DNA of 64,000 nucleotides, taken from positions 709,544-773,543 of the forward strand of contig JAYQNS010000003.1 in the NCBI GenBank assembly GCA_038144425.1, written 5' to 3'. The notes under the pieces were generated by a model. The model made no database searches. It was not told where the DNA came from and saw only the letters and a list, made by a program, of their open reading frames with translations. This DNA is from Salivita marina. Its GTDB lineage: Bacteria > Pseudomonadota > Gammaproteobacteria > Pseudomonadales > Azotimanducaceae. Below, one piece after another: positions 28,426 to 38,485 of the stretch (position 1 is the stretch's first letter; each line of letters opens with the position of its first letter). The position numbers and the translations under genes are program-made.

Positions 28426-29820
28426 ATGTCTAGAAGCGCCGTCGCCGACCTTCTAAGCGGAGCGATCCCCGTGGAAACCCTCGTCACCCTTGCCGGGTGG
28501 CTCCGCAGCCGCCGCAGTTCAAAGGGCGGCTTCTCTTTCCTGGCCCTGCACGACGGCTCGGCCTTCGACGCCATTCAGGTGGTGGCAGATCAGGCCCTTC
28601 CCAACTACGACGCCATCGCTGCCCTCGGCCCGGGCTGCGCAGTGGAAATAGACGGCACGCTCGTGGCCTCCCAGGGCAAGGGGCAAAGCGTGGAGGTGGT
28701 GGCCAGCGCCGTCACGATCCTCGGCGAGGTCGACGACCCCGCCACCTACCCCGTGGCGAAGAAGGGCCACACCTTTGAATACCTGCGCACCGTGGCCCAC
28801 CTGCGCCCCCGTACCAACACCTTCGGCGCCCTGGCCCGAGTCCGCGCCACCCTCGCCCAGGCCATCCATGGCTACTTCGCCGACCAGGGCTTCCTCTGGG
28901 TGAACACGCCGCTGATTACGGCGAGCGACTGCGAGGGGGCCGGAGAACTCTTCCGGGTCAGCACCCTCGATGCGCTGAATCCGCCGCGCACCGCCGAGGG
29001 CCAGGTAGACTTCAAGGAAGACTTCTTTGGCCAGGAGGCCTTCCTCACCGTCTCCGGGCAGCTTCAGGTGGAGAGCTATTGCCTCGCCCTGTCGAAGGTC
29101 TACACCTTCGGCCCCACCTTCCGCGCCGAGAACTCCAACACCAGCCGGCACCTCGCGGAATTCTGGATGGTGGAGCCGGAGATCGCCTTTGCGACGCTGA
29201 AGGAGAACGCCGAACTTGCCGAGGGGCTCCTTAAGCACGCACTGAAAACCGTACTCGAGGCCCGGGGTGACGACATGGCCTTCTTTGGAAGCCGCATCGA
29301 CCCGGAGCTCCTGCCGCGCCTTGAGCACGTTGTTGAATCCCCCTTCGAGCGCCTCAGCTACACAGAAGCCGTAAAAATCCTCGAAGCCAGCGGCGAGAAA
29401 TTCGAATTCCCCGTGGCCTGGGGCCAGGATCTGCAAAGCGAGCACGAGCGCTACCTGACGGAAAAGCACGTGGGCCGGCCCGTGGTGGTGACGGACTATC
29501 CGAAGGACATCAAGGCCTTCTATATGCGGTTAAACGACGATGAGCGCACCGTGGCAGCCATGGACGTGCTGGTCCCCGGGATAGGAGAAATCATCGGCGG
29601 CTCCCAGCGGGAAGAGCGCCTCGCCGTCCTCGATGCCCGCTTGAACAACGATACCCTGAAGGAGCACCTCTGGTGGTACCGGGATCTGCGCCGCTACGGC
29701 ACCGTCCCCCATGCAGGCTTTGGCCTGGGCTTTGAGCGCCTGCTGATGTACGCCACGGGGATGGAAAATATCCGGGACGCCATTCCCTTCCCTCGGGTTC
29801 CGAACAACGCGCAGTTCTAA
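28426..29820 (+). CDS. asnS: Asparaginyl-tRNA synthetase
   Basis: Class II synthetase charging tRNA-Asn. 464 residues, matching the family. OB-fold anticodon domain at 20-115 (TLAGWLRSRRSSKGGFSFL), motif 1 in FLWVNTPLITASDCEGAGE, motif 2 PTFRAENSNTSRHLAEFWM, motif 3 GFGLGFERLLMYATG. Start ATG at 28426 follows AAGGA; the upstream extension of the frame is not protein-like for this family. Presence of AsnS means Asn-tRNA is charged directly. Confidence 0.97.
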   Translation: MSRSAVADLLSGAIPVETLVTLAGWLRSRRSSKGGFSFLALHDGSAFDAIQVVADQALPNYDAIAALGPGCAVEIDGTLVASQGKGQSVEVVASAVTILGEVDDPATYPVAKKGHTFEYLRTVAHLRPRTNTFGALARVRATLAQAIHGYFADQGFLWVNTPLITASDCEGAGELFRVSTLDALNPPRTAEGQVDFKEDFFGQEAFLTVSGQLQVESYCLALSKVYTFGPTFRAENSNTSRHLAEFWMVEPEIAFATLKENAELAEGLLKHALKTVLEARGDDMAFFGSRIDPELLPRLEHVVESPFERLSYTEAVKILEASGEKFEFPVAWGQDLQSEHERYLTEKHVGRPVVVTDYPKDIKAFYMRLNDDERTVAAMDVLVPGIGEIIGGSQREERLAVLDARLNNDTLKEHLWWYRDLRRYGTVPHAGFGLGFERLLMYATGMENIRDAIPFPRVPNNAQF

Positions 29821-29821
29821 G

Positions 29822-31548
29822 GTGGGTTTGGAAGCCGGCCGGCTTCGGCGCCTTCTTCCCTGGGCCTTTCGCCACCGCGGCTGGATTGGCTATAGCCTTC
29901 TGGCCTTTGGCGGGGCCCGGCTTCTAGAAGCCAGCGTCCCCCTGATGATGGCCGAGGCCATCGACCGCCTTGCCGCGGGCACCTTCGATGTCACCGGCCC
30001 CGTGCTGGCCATTGCTGGGGCCGTGTTGCTGCGCATGGTGGTGGTGTCTAGCGCACGCATCGCGATTCGCCGGGCTGCGGTGAACGTGGCCTTCGATCTG
30101 CGCCGGGCCCTCTTCGATCGTCTCCAGCGCCAGGGCCTCGCCTTCTTCGGCCAGCATACGGTGGGGGACATGATGACCCGCGCCGTCTCCGATATCGGCG
30201 TGCTTCGGCGCCTCGTGAGCCTGGGAACCATCTTCCTGGTCATTATGGTCTACGCCACGGCCGTAGGCTTCGGCGCCATGTTTTACCTTGCCCCGGACCT
30301 GGCTTGGCTGGTCTTCCCGCCCCTGCCCTTCATCGCGGTCTACGCCCTCTTCGCCGCCCGGAGCATGCGCGCTGCCTCCGAAGCCACGCAGGAAACGCTA
30401 GGCATGGTGACGGAGCGAGCCCAGGAAACCTTCGGGGGCATACGCACGCTCCAGGCTATGGCTCGGGAGCCCTTCGTAGAGGCACGCTTTGGGGACGCCA
30501 ACCGCGCCTATATCAAGGCCTTTCTGAACCAGGCCCGGATCAATTCCCTGATGACCGCGATCATGCCAAGCCTCGCTGCGATAGGGACGCTGATCGTCCT
30601 TGGCTACGGCGGATCGCTGGTGCAGCAAGGGGCCCTCTCTCCCGGAAGCCTCGTGGCCTTTTTCGCCTACGTGGCCATGGTCATCCAGCCTATGCGCTCC
30701 GCGGGCACGCTCGTGAATATGGTGCAGCGGGGCCGCGTCAGCGCCCAGCGTCTCTTCGAGATTCTCGATCTACCGGATGAAATTACCGATACGGGCACAC
30801 ACCGGGCCTCACAGATCGAGGGCGCCCTGCACTTTAACGCCGTCACCGCGCGCTACGCCGGCGCGCCCCAGGCGGCCCTGCGCGACCTCGCGCTGACCGT
30901 CGCCCCGGGGAAGTCATCGCCCTCATGGGGCCCGTGGGCGCGGGCAAAAGCACGCTGTTGGCCCTCCTGCCTCGGCTTCTGGAGCCGGAGGCGGGGACCC
31001 TCACGCTCGACGGCACGACCCTAGCGGACTGGCCCCTAAATCGACTCCGTCAGGCGCTAGCCCTCGTCCCTCAGGATGCGTTTCTCTTCGCCGATGAACT
31101 CGGGGCGAATTTGTCCTACGACCGGCCCGACAGGCCCGCCTCCGCGATCCTTCAAGCTTCGGGAGCGGCGGCCTTTCGGCAAACGGTCGAGCGGCTGCCC
31201 GAGGGCCTCGACACCCGAGTGGGGGAACGGGGCTTGACCCTATCCGGCGGCCAGCGCCAACGGGCGACCCTTACGCGGGGGCTCATCCGGGAAGCCCCCG
31301 TGCTCCTCCTCGACGACTGCTTCGCCGCCGTGGATACGCACACGGAGGCGCAGATCCTCGATGGGCTCTTTGGGGCGCGCCGCGGCAAGACGACCATTTT
31401 TGTCACCCACCGCAGCGCTACGGCCCAGCGCGCGGACCGCATCGCCGTGCTCGAGGACGGCGTCCTCACGGCCCTGGGCACCCATGGCGCTTTAGCCCAG
31501 GGGGACGGGTGGTACGCCCGCCTCGCTGAGCGGCAGGGCACGGCATGA
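29822..31548 (+). CDS. ABC exporter half-transporter (MdlA-like), apparent frameshift
   Basis: Fused membrane and ATPase domains, 575 residues after adding one base at the G4 run 30907-30910. The six-helix membrane domain (about 15-300) includes GDMMTRAVSDIGVLRRLVS; the ATPase domain has Walker A MGPVGAGKST, signature LSGGQRQRATLTRG and Walker B VLLLDDCFAAVD. Aspartate replaces the usual catalytic glutamate after Walker B (LLLDDC), a substitution known from asymmetric heterodimeric exporters. It starts 1 bp after asnS and overlaps the next ABC gene (ATGA), so the pair likely forms a heterodimer. Confidence 0.9.
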
Positions 31549-33421
31549 GCGGCCGGCCGCCCCCCGCCTTCGAGGACGCCATTGCCGGGCAGCGGGTCGA
31601 TTTAGGATTGCTGCGCCGGCTCCTCGGCTGGCTCGTGCCCGAGCGCCGGGGCCTGGCCCTAAGCGGCCTCCTCGTCCTCGTCACCGCCCTCTTCCAGGTC
31701 ATCCTCCCGGTTATTCTGTCCGTGGTGGTCATCGACCACCTGTTGCTGGGGGAGGAAAGCCCCGCGGCCCCGGATTTGGGGCTCATCGCCCTGACGGAAA
31801 GCCTCGCCGGTGCGACTGGGGCAACCCCCCTGCTCATGGCCTGCGCCCTCTACGCCGTCTGCCAGCTCGCCATCGGCATCGCGGGTCATGGCCACCGCAT
31901 GCTGCTCATTGGCGCCGTGGTAGGCGCCCTCGCCCGACTGCGCGAAGCGGTATTTTTAAAGCTGCTCCGCCAGCCCGCGGCCTTTTGGGACAAGGTTTCC
32001 GTGGGGCGAGTCACCACCCGGGTAACCAATGATGTGGAGGCGCTCTACGAGTTGCTCCGCAGCCTCGGCACCTTCCTCGGAGAATTCGTGCCCTTCTTCG
32101 TGGCCCTGGGCATCATGCTCTCCGCGGACGTACCCCTCACCCTCGCCCTCCTCGCCTTTGCCCCAATCCTGGGCGCCCTGTCCCTCGCCTTCCGCCGGGC
32201 CATGCGCAACGTCTATCGCCGGGCTCGGGAAAGCCTGTCCTGGCTGAATCAGCAGATGCAGGAGAACCTCGCAGGGCTCACCGTGGTGCAGCTCTACGGC
32301 CGGGAGGCGGAAAACCTGTCCCGCTACCAGACCACGAACGGGGAAAACCGTCGGGATGAAACGCGCGCCCTCGCTCTGGAAACTTTCTACGGCGCCCTCA
32401 CGGACAGCCTGTCGAACCTGGCCCTGGCCGTCACCCTTTTCCTGGGTGCCAAAGCCCTCGGCGCCGAGGCCGACGGTCTCACCCTCGGCACCGTGGTGCT
32501 CTTCACCCGCTATATCGATCTGCTCTTCCAGCCCCTGGCAGCCCTCGGAGAGCAGTACAACCTGCTTTTCCGGGCCATGGCCAGCGGGGAACGCATCTTC
32601 CAAGCCCTGGACTGGCCGTCGCTTCAAGAGGAGCCGGAGGCGCCGGCGGCCCTGCCCCCTCGCCTCGCCGGCGCCCTGCGCTTTGAGCAGCTGAGCTTTG
32701 CCTACGAGGCGGGCACCCCGGTGCTCAAGGGCCTCACCTTCACGGTGCCGGCCCGGAGCACGGTGGCCATTGTGGGCCCCACGGGATCCGGGAAGAGTAC
32801 GCTCATTCGCCTCCTTTCCCGTTTGTACACGGTCGATCCGGGCCAACTCTTTATCGATGATGTGGACGTGACGCAGATCCACAGTCGAGAGCTCCGGCGC
32901 CGCATTGGCGTGGTGCTCCAGGACTTTCACGTCTTCGCGGGCACCGTGCTCGACAACATTACCCTCGGGGACCCGGCGATTACCCGGGAAAAGGCGGAGG
33001 CCGCCGCGGCCACGGTCGGTGCCGACGGCTTTATCCGCGCCCTGCCCCAGGGCTTCGATACGGTGCTCGCGGAGCGGGGACGGAATCTGTCCCAAGGGCA
33101 GCGCCAGCTCCTGGCCTTCGCCCGGGTACTGGCCACGGATCCGGAAATCCTCGTGCTCGACGAAGCCACGGCAAGCATCGATTCGGAGACGGAGGCGGAG
33201 ATTCAGGCAGCGCTAAAGCGGCTTAGGACCGATCGCACCACGGTCATCATCGCCCATCGCCTGGCGACCATCGTCGATGCGGATCAGGTGCTGGTCTTGG
33301 TGAACGGAACCCAGGAGGCCCTCGGTCCCTGGAGACGGTGCTGATGGCCAGTCCGACCTACGCCCGCATGCACCGCCTCCAGTTCGAGGACCCGGAGGCC
33401 CTAGAAGACGGGGGGCGTTAA
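31545..33421 (+). CDS. ABC exporter half-transporter (MdlB-like), apparent frameshift near 3' end
   Basis: Partner of the preceding exporter, 625 residues after restoring one base at about 33324-33328, which adds a normal tail (SLETVLMASPTYARMHRLQFE). Membrane domain with VGRVTTRVTNDVEALYELLR; ATPase with Walker A GPTGSGKSTLIRL, signature NLSQGQRQLLAFARVL and Walker B ILVLDEATASID with the normal catalytic Glu. Together one canonical and one degenerate site, as in MdlAB or TM287/288-type pairs. Substrate unknown. The restored stop overlaps the convergent receptor gene by 4 bp. Confidence 0.9.
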
Positions 33422-35523
33422 AGCGCGAAGCGCAGCCCCAGCTCAAAGCCCCGACCGGGCAAGGGGGCCAGATCCTTCAGGAAGGAGGTGGCCAGGCGCG
33501 CCTCTTCGTTCAGCAGGTTACGCCCCCGCAGGAACACCTCCCCGTGCTGCTCGCCGCGCTCAAAGTGACGCGCCACGTAGGCGTTTACCATCCAGAAGCC
33601 ATCGGTGGGCAGGGCGAAGGTCGGGACATCGTCCTGATCAAAATAGCGTTGAGCGCTCAGTTCCCCGCCCCAGCGCTGGGTGGCGAATTCCAGGGCCCCG
33701 CCCAGGCGCGCCGCGGGGATGCGGGGAAGCTCGCTGTTGCCCCCGGCGGGCGCGCTGTCGAGGCGGGCCCGCACCCAGTCCCCGGTGAGGCGCAGATCGA
33801 GGCTCAGGGCGTCCCCCTCGAGCAGGTGCACCAGCGCCTCCCCTTCCGCGCCGAAGAAGCGGGCGTCGTCCTGGGTCCACTGGCGCAGGGGGAAGCCTTC
33901 CACGGCGACGCCCTGATCCTCCAGATAAAGGAAGTCGCTGAACTCGGTGAGGTAGGTGGACGCCCGAAGCTCCACCTCGCCCACGGTGCCATCAACCGTA
34001 AGCGACAGGTTCGCGGCGCGCTCTTCCCCGAGCGTATCGTCGCCCACCTCGAAGGTCTGCGTAGCCAGGTGAGCGCCGTTGGAGTAAAGGGCTTCGAGCT
34101 CCGGGGCCCGCTCCGCAAGATCCGCCTGCACGGCGAAGGACCAGCCCTCGGCCACCGGTTGGGCATAGCCGGCGGAAAGGGAGAAGAGATCGAAATCTCG
34201 GGATGCCCCCTGGCTCGGATCGTAGTCCACGGTCTCCAGGCGAGCCCCAAGCTCCAGCTGCCCCAGGCCGAGGGACCGGGCCTGGTAGGCAAAGAGCGCC
34301 ATCGCTTCCCGATCCACGGGAATCACGAAAGCCTCTTCCCCTTCCGCAGAGAAGCTTTTGTCCTCGAGCTGGAGACCAAAGGCGCCGGTGAAGCCGGCGA
34401 GAGGCGCGTTTAACAGCTCAAGGCGCGCCTCAAGACCGTCGTTTTCAAAGCGCGTCGCCACTTCCCCCGTGGGCTCAATTTCCACGTGGCGATAATCGAC
34501 GTCCGCGACGCGCAAGCGGAGCTGTTCAACCCCCGGGAAGGGAGCCAGAAGCGCCAGATGCGCATCCACGCGGGTTTGGTCGAGGTTGATGCGGACGCCG
34601 CCCTCTTCTTCCTCCTCCGCTGGAGGCTCACCCTCCGCGTGCTCTTCTTCGTGGTGCGCATGCCCCCCGGGCAAGCCGTACTCCGTCTGGAAGCGCTCGA
34701 CGGAAACGCCCACCTGCACCCGGTCTCCAATCCAATTGAGGCTTCCTGAGAGCGCTTCCGTATCGAGGGAGGAATTGGGGAGCGTGCCGCGCTCCAGCTC
34801 ATCCAGATCCAGCACTTCCCCAGCTTCCGCGGCCTCCGCCGCTTCCTCAGCGATCATGGCGGCGGATTCGGTGGCGCCAGGAATGTCGAAGTCCTCCGTA
34901 TCCCGCATCACCCCGTCCAGGTGGAACTGCCAGGGGCCCTTCGTGCCATCGAAGCGAAGCAGGGCCGTGCGCTCATCGGCCACATCGCCCCCGCGCACCT
35001 CCCCCCGGCGGGCGTAGCCGTCCTCCCCCGCCTGCTCCGGCAGGCGGCCGGTCCCGGTGTTCACCACGCCCCCGCGGGCCCCAGAGCCATAGAGAACAGT
35101 GGCAGGGCCCTTCAAGATCTCAATCTGATCGGCGAGGAAGGGCTCCACGGCCACGGCGTGATCCCCACTGGCGCTCGAGGCATCGAGCACCCCGACCCCG
35201 TCCTGAAGGATCTTCACCCGAGCGTCAGCGAGACCTCGAATAATGGGCCGGCCCACGGCGGGGCCAAAGTAGGAGGTTTGAATCCCCGGGAGCCGGGCCA
35301 CCGTGTCGCCAAGGTTTGCCCCCAGCTGCCGGGCCAGCGCCTCCCCGGAGAGGATCTCCACGGGCTGGGCCACCTCGTCCGAGCGGGCCCGTACGGGAGA
35401 GGCGTAGACGCGAATTTCCTCGAGCATCGCCTCATCGTCGGGGCTATGCACGGGCGCCGGGGCCGCCTGGGCCGTAGAGGCTAGGAAAATGGCAGATGAC
35501 AGCAAAGACAGGCGAAGGGACAT
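33418..35523 (-). CDS. znuD: TonB-dependent zinc receptor, ZnuD-like
   Basis: Outer-membrane receptor, 701 residues, signal peptide (LSLLSSAIFLASTAQA). TonB box-like EEIRVYAS, plug domain with PGIQTSYFGPAVGRPIIRG and EILKGPATVLYGSGARGGVVN, then a 22-strand-type barrel ending in aromatic-rich GFELGLRFAL. A surface-loop segment at about residues 281-308 is rich in His and Glu (GGHAHHEEEHAEGE then polyGlu), typical of ZnuD zinc capture loops. A Zur box lies 28 bp before the ATG. Start ATG 35523 follows GGAGGATCC. Zinc is the inferred substrate from loop plus operator. Confidence 0.88.
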   Translation of the reverse strand: MSLRLSLLSSAIFLASTAQAAPAPVHSPDDEAMLEEIRVYASPVRARSDEVAQPVEILSGEALARQLGANLGDTVARLPGIQTSYFGPAVGRPIIRGLADARVKILQDGVGVLDASSASGDHAVAVEPFLADQIEILKGPATVLYGSGARGGVVNTGTGRLPEQAGEDGYARRGEVRGGDVADERTALLRFDGTKGPWQFHLDGVMRDTEDFDIPGATESAAMIAEEAAEAAEAGEVLDLDELERGTLPNSSLDTEALSGSLNWIGDRVQVGVSVERFQTEYGLPGGHAHHEEEHAEGEPPAEEEEEGGVRINLDQTRVDAHLALLAPFPGVEQLRLRVADVDYRHVEIEPTGEVATRFENDGLEARLELLNAPLAGFTGAFGLQLEDKSFSAEGEEAFVIPVDREAMALFAYQARSLGLGQLELGARLETVDYDPSQGASRDFDLFSLSAGYAQPVAEGWSFAVQADLAERAPELEALYSNGAHLATQTFEVGDDTLGEERAANLSLTVDGTVGEVELRASTYLTEFSDFLYLEDQGVAVEGFPLRQWTQDDARFFGAEGEALVHLLEGDALSLDLRLTGDWVRARLDSAPAGGNSELPRIPAARLGGALEFATQRWGGELSAQRYFDQDDVPTFALPTDGFWMVNAYVARHFERGEQHGEVFLRGRNLLNEEARLATSFLKDLAPLPGRGFELGLRFAL

Positions 35524-35545
35524 CACGGATCCTCCTGGAAGTTTC

Positions 35546-35568
35546 GCAATGTTATAATATAACCTCAG
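35546..35568. promoter_or_regulatory. Zur operator (zinc uptake regulator box)
   Basis: The core GTTATAATATAAC at 35551-35563 is the near-palindromic centre of the gammaproteobacterial Zur box; including flanks it agrees with the enterobacterial consensus at 17 of 22 informative positions by my count. It sits between divergent znuD (ATG 28 bp away) and hisI (ATG 88 bp away) and contains TATAAT-like hexamers on its strands, so bound Zur would block promoters in both directions. Confidence 0.88.
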
Positions 35569-35651
35569 TAGGCGCAGGCAAGAGGAGCTGCGCCAAAAGC
35601 AGCGAGGCTGCGGCGAGCGCGCTATCATGGCGGCCCACGCTGGAGCCCAAC

Positions 35652-36086
35652 ATGCTGAAATCCCTTGAAAGCGCCGCGCCGGGCAAGCGCCTCGTCACCG
35701 CCGAGCTTCTCGACCAGCTCCGCTGGAACGGGGACGGCCTGGTGGCCGCCATTGCTCAAGACCACAGCAGCAAGGCCGTGCTCATGCTCGCCTGGATGAA
35801 CCGGGAAGCGCTGGAGGAGACCCTGCGGACGGGGCGGGTGTGCTACTACTCCCGGAGCCGCCAAGCCCTCTGGCGCAAGGGGGAGCAGTCGGGCAATCAG
35901 CAGCACCTCCGGGAAGCGCGCCTCGACTGCGATGGGGACACGGTGCTCCTGCTGGTGGATCAAAGCGGCCCGGCCTGCCACACGGGGCGGGAACATTGCT
36001 TCTACCTCCACCTTGGCCAAGAGCAGAGCGAAGTCACCGAGCCCGTGATGGTGGATCCCGCCACCCTTTACGGCCCTAAAGCTTAG
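35652..36086 (+). CDS. hisI: Phosphoribosyl-AMP cyclohydrolase HisI (stand-alone)
   Basis: Third step of histidine synthesis, a zinc and magnesium enzyme. 144 residues, cyclohydrolase domain only, without a fused HisE. Conserved LMLAWMN, YYSRSRQALWRKGEQSGN, and zinc cysteines Cys93 (DCDGD), Cys109 (ACHTG) and Cys116 (HCFY) are all retained. ATG 35652 fits the family length; the frame extends upstream through the Zur region but that part is not coding. Sited behind a Zur operator and outside a his operon, it may be the extra 'HisI2' copy made under zinc limitation; that needs a genome-wide check. Confidence 0.93.
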   Translation: MLKSLESAAPGKRLVTAELLDQLRWNGDGLVAAIAQDHSSKAVLMLAWMNREALEETLRTGRVCYYSRSRQALWRKGEQSGNQQHLREARLDCDGDTVLLLVDQSGPACHTGREHCFYLHLGQEQSEVTEPVMVDPATLYGPKA

Positions 36087-36101
36087 GAACGACCAACCCC
36101 C

Positions 36102-37502
36102 ATGGCCCTCGCCCTTTTTGACTCGAAGCAGAGCACCCTGCGCCCCTTTACGCCGGAAAACCCCGAGGCGGTGACCCTCTACGTCTGCGGCCCGACGGTG
36201 TACAACCGCATCCACATCGGGAACGGCCGCGCCGCCGTGGTGTTTGATCTGCTCTACCGCACGCTCCGCCGTCATTACCCGGTCGTCCGCTACGCCCGGA
36301 ACTTCACGGATGTGGACGATAAGATTAATGCCGCCGCGGCCGCCGAAGGCATTTCCATCGGCGAGCTCACGGAGCGCTACGCCGTCGCCTACGACGAAGA
36401 CGTGGAGGCCCTGGGCGCCCTCGAACCTACGGTGAAACCCCGGGCCACGGAGCACGTTGGCGAGATGATCGCCATGATTGAAAGCCTCATCGCCTCAGGC
36501 CATGCCTATGCAGCGGAAGGCCACGTGCTCTTTGCGGTCACCACGGACGACGCCTACGGCACCCTCGCCCGCCGCGCCCTCGAGGACATGATCGCCGGCG
36601 CTCGGGTAGAGGTCGCGCCCTACAAGCGCCACCCGGCGGACTTCGTGCTCTGGAAGCCCTCGAGCCCCGAGCTCCCGGGCTGGGACAGCCCCTGGGGGCG
36701 GGGGCGCCCGGGCTGGCACATCGAGTGCTCGGCGATGATCGAACGTCATCTGGGGCCGCGCATTGATATTCACGGCGGCGGCGCCGACCTGAAATTCCCC
36801 CACCACGAAAACGAAGCGGCGCAGAGCCGTTGTGCCCACGGCGGCCAGGAGCTGACGAACTTCTGGCTGCACAACGGCATGGTGAATTTCGGTGGGGAGA
36901 AGATGTCTAAGTCCCTGGGCAATATCGTCACCGTGGCCGAGCTGCGGGAACGCTATGCCGGGGAAACCTTGCGCTACGCGCTTTTGAGCGCGCACTACCG
37001 CAGCACCCTGGCTTGGTCCGAGCAACTTCTCGAAAGCGCCACGGCCGCGGTGGATCGGCTCTACACGGCGCTGCGCACCGTGGACGATCCCGCCCTAGAA
37101 ACCCCCTTACGCGAACCGTCGGACGTCGCCGCCGTGGACCCCGCGGTGGCCGCGGCCCTGGACGATGACCTCGCCACGCCGGCGGCGCTCGCCGAGCTGC
37201 ACCGCCTTGCGGGCGCCGTGCACAAGGCCAAGGCCGGGGACGAGCAGCGCGCCGCGGCGCAGGTGCTTCGGCAAAGCGCCCTGGCCCTGGGGCTACTCCA
37301 GCTGCCCGTTTCCGCGTGGTTTACGCAAGGCGGAACGGATAGGCTAGACGACGACGCCATCGATGCGCTGATCGCCGAGCGCCAGGCCGCCCGGGCGGCC
37401 AAGGACTTCGCCACCGCGGACCGGATCCGGGACGAACTCCTGAGCGCCGGCATCGAGCTGGAGGACACGCCCACAGGGCCGCGGTGGCGCCGAGCCCGGT
37501 GA
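36102..37502 (+). CDS. cysS: Cysteinyl-tRNA synthetase
   Basis: Class I synthetase, 466 residues. Signature HIGN at 38-41, KMSKS in GGEKMSKSLGNIV near 267, and the four zinc ligands by position: Cys29 (YVCGPT), Cys near 209 (IECSAM), His near 234 and Glu near 238 (FPHHENE). It lies 15 bp after hisI and ends overlapping the next gene (GTGA), in a probable Zur-controlled operon. Zur-linked CysRS paralogues are known in other bacteria; whether this is the only copy cannot be told from the window. Confidence 0.95.
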   Translation: MALALFDSKQSTLRPFTPENPEAVTLYVCGPTVYNRIHIGNGRAAVVFDLLYRTLRRHYPVVRYARNFTDVDDKINAAAAAEGISIGELTERYAVAYDEDVEALGALEPTVKPRATEHVGEMIAMIESLIASGHAYAAEGHVLFAVTTDDAYGTLARRALEDMIAGARVEVAPYKRHPADFVLWKPSSPELPGWDSPWGRGRPGWHIECSAMIERHLGPRIDIHGGGADLKFPHHENEAAQSRCAHGGQELTNFWLHNGMVNFGGEKMSKSLGNIVTVAELRERYAGETLRYALLSAHYRSTLAWSEQLLESATAAVDRLYTALRTVDDPALETPLREPSDVAAVDPAVAAALDDDLATPAALAELHRLAGAVHKAKAGDEQRAAAQVLRQSALALGLLQLPVSAWFTQGGTDRLDDDAIDALIAERQAARAAKDFATADRIRDELLSAGIELEDTPTGPRWRRAR

Positions 37503-38483
37503 TCGGCCTTTCGGGCCAGGGTTTTGAGGCCTTGAGCCTCAGCCTCGCCCTCGCGCGCCTTGGCCTGCCCCAGCACTGGGAAGGGGGCCCCGGAGCAAGC
37601 GCCCCGCCGGCAAGCGGCCTTTTGCCGAGCAACGCCGTGCACGCCCTCTTTGCCCTGGGCCTCGGGCCCTGGCTAAAGCACAGCGCCCTAGCGCTGACCC
37701 ATTGGCAGCCCCGGCGCCGAAGCCCTTCCCCTGCAAAGCCCCGGCGGGTCGCTGGCGCCACGGCGCCCCTGGTACGCCACGGATCCGGCCGCCCTTTACC
37801 GAAGCCTTGATCGACGCCTGGGCCGAGGAAGGCGTTGAAACGGCCCACCTGGGGCAAGACGACCTCCGGCTCTCCCTGAACGCTGCCGGGGCAGTGCGGC
37901 GCAGCTTGTCCTGGGGCGAGGGCCGCGCGTTCTCGCAAGCCGGCCCCGCCATAGCGCGCGTATTCCGAAGCGCCGAGGGGCTCATCACGCGCCTGCCCCT
38001 GCCGAAGGGCCGGGTGCGCTGGGAAGCGCCGGGCACGCTCGCTCCAGATGCCATCACCGCCGCCTTGGCCGCCGAAGGCTATGATGAAGAGGCTTCCGAT
38101 CTGACCTGGCATCAGGCAACGCTATCCGCGGGGGCCGCCAGGGACGGTGGTGCCTTGCTAGGACCGGGCCTGCATGACCTCCCCCTTTGGGGCGGCCAGC
38201 GCCTGGCCATGGCGCTGGAAGACGCCTGGACCGCCGCACGCTTTTTCGACGCGCGCCCCCGGCCGTTGCGCTTGCGGGTATCGCCCATCACCGTAGCCCC
38301 CGTTACGCGCGGGCCGAAGCTCAGCTCGAGCGCTTAAGTGCACCGCCGCCAGCGACCCTCGCGAAGAAGACTCGGGCCCGTGCCCGGCGCCTGCTTGCGC
38401 GCCTCGCGCCAGAGTGGGCTCAGGGTCAAGACGACGACCTTTACCGCTATGATGTGCGTCGACGCTTTGGGGAAGGAGCCTAG
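37499..38483 (+). CDS. FAD-dependent monooxygenase-like protein (UbiH/PHBH fold), multiple frame breaks
   Basis: The opening VIGLSGQGFEALSLSLALARLGL is a degenerate Rossmann FAD motif, and LLGPGLHDLPLWGGQRLAMALEDAWTAARFF matches the C-terminal FAD-binding block of UbiH-type flavoproteins. The reading frame changes three times: near the C4 run 37709-37712 (one base extra), near 37805 (one base extra) and at C5 38256-38260 (one base missing), giving about 327 residues, shorter than the usual 380-410. Either assembly error or true decay. GTG start overlaps cysS; not obviously a known ubiquinone gene. Confidence 0.6.
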
Positions 38484-38485
38484 CC

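Noticed and set aside
28519..29469. Minus-strand open frame opposite asnS
   Set aside because: Shadow of a full-length synthetase gene.
31956..33095. Minus-strand open frame of about 380 codons opposite the second ABC exporter
   Set aside because: Antisense shadow of a gene with complete ABC motifs; composition rich in Gly/Glu/His as expected from reversed codons.
35496..35651. Longer HisI reading from 35496
   Set aside because: The extra codons run through the Zur operator and promoter; family alignment begins at the ATG at 35652.
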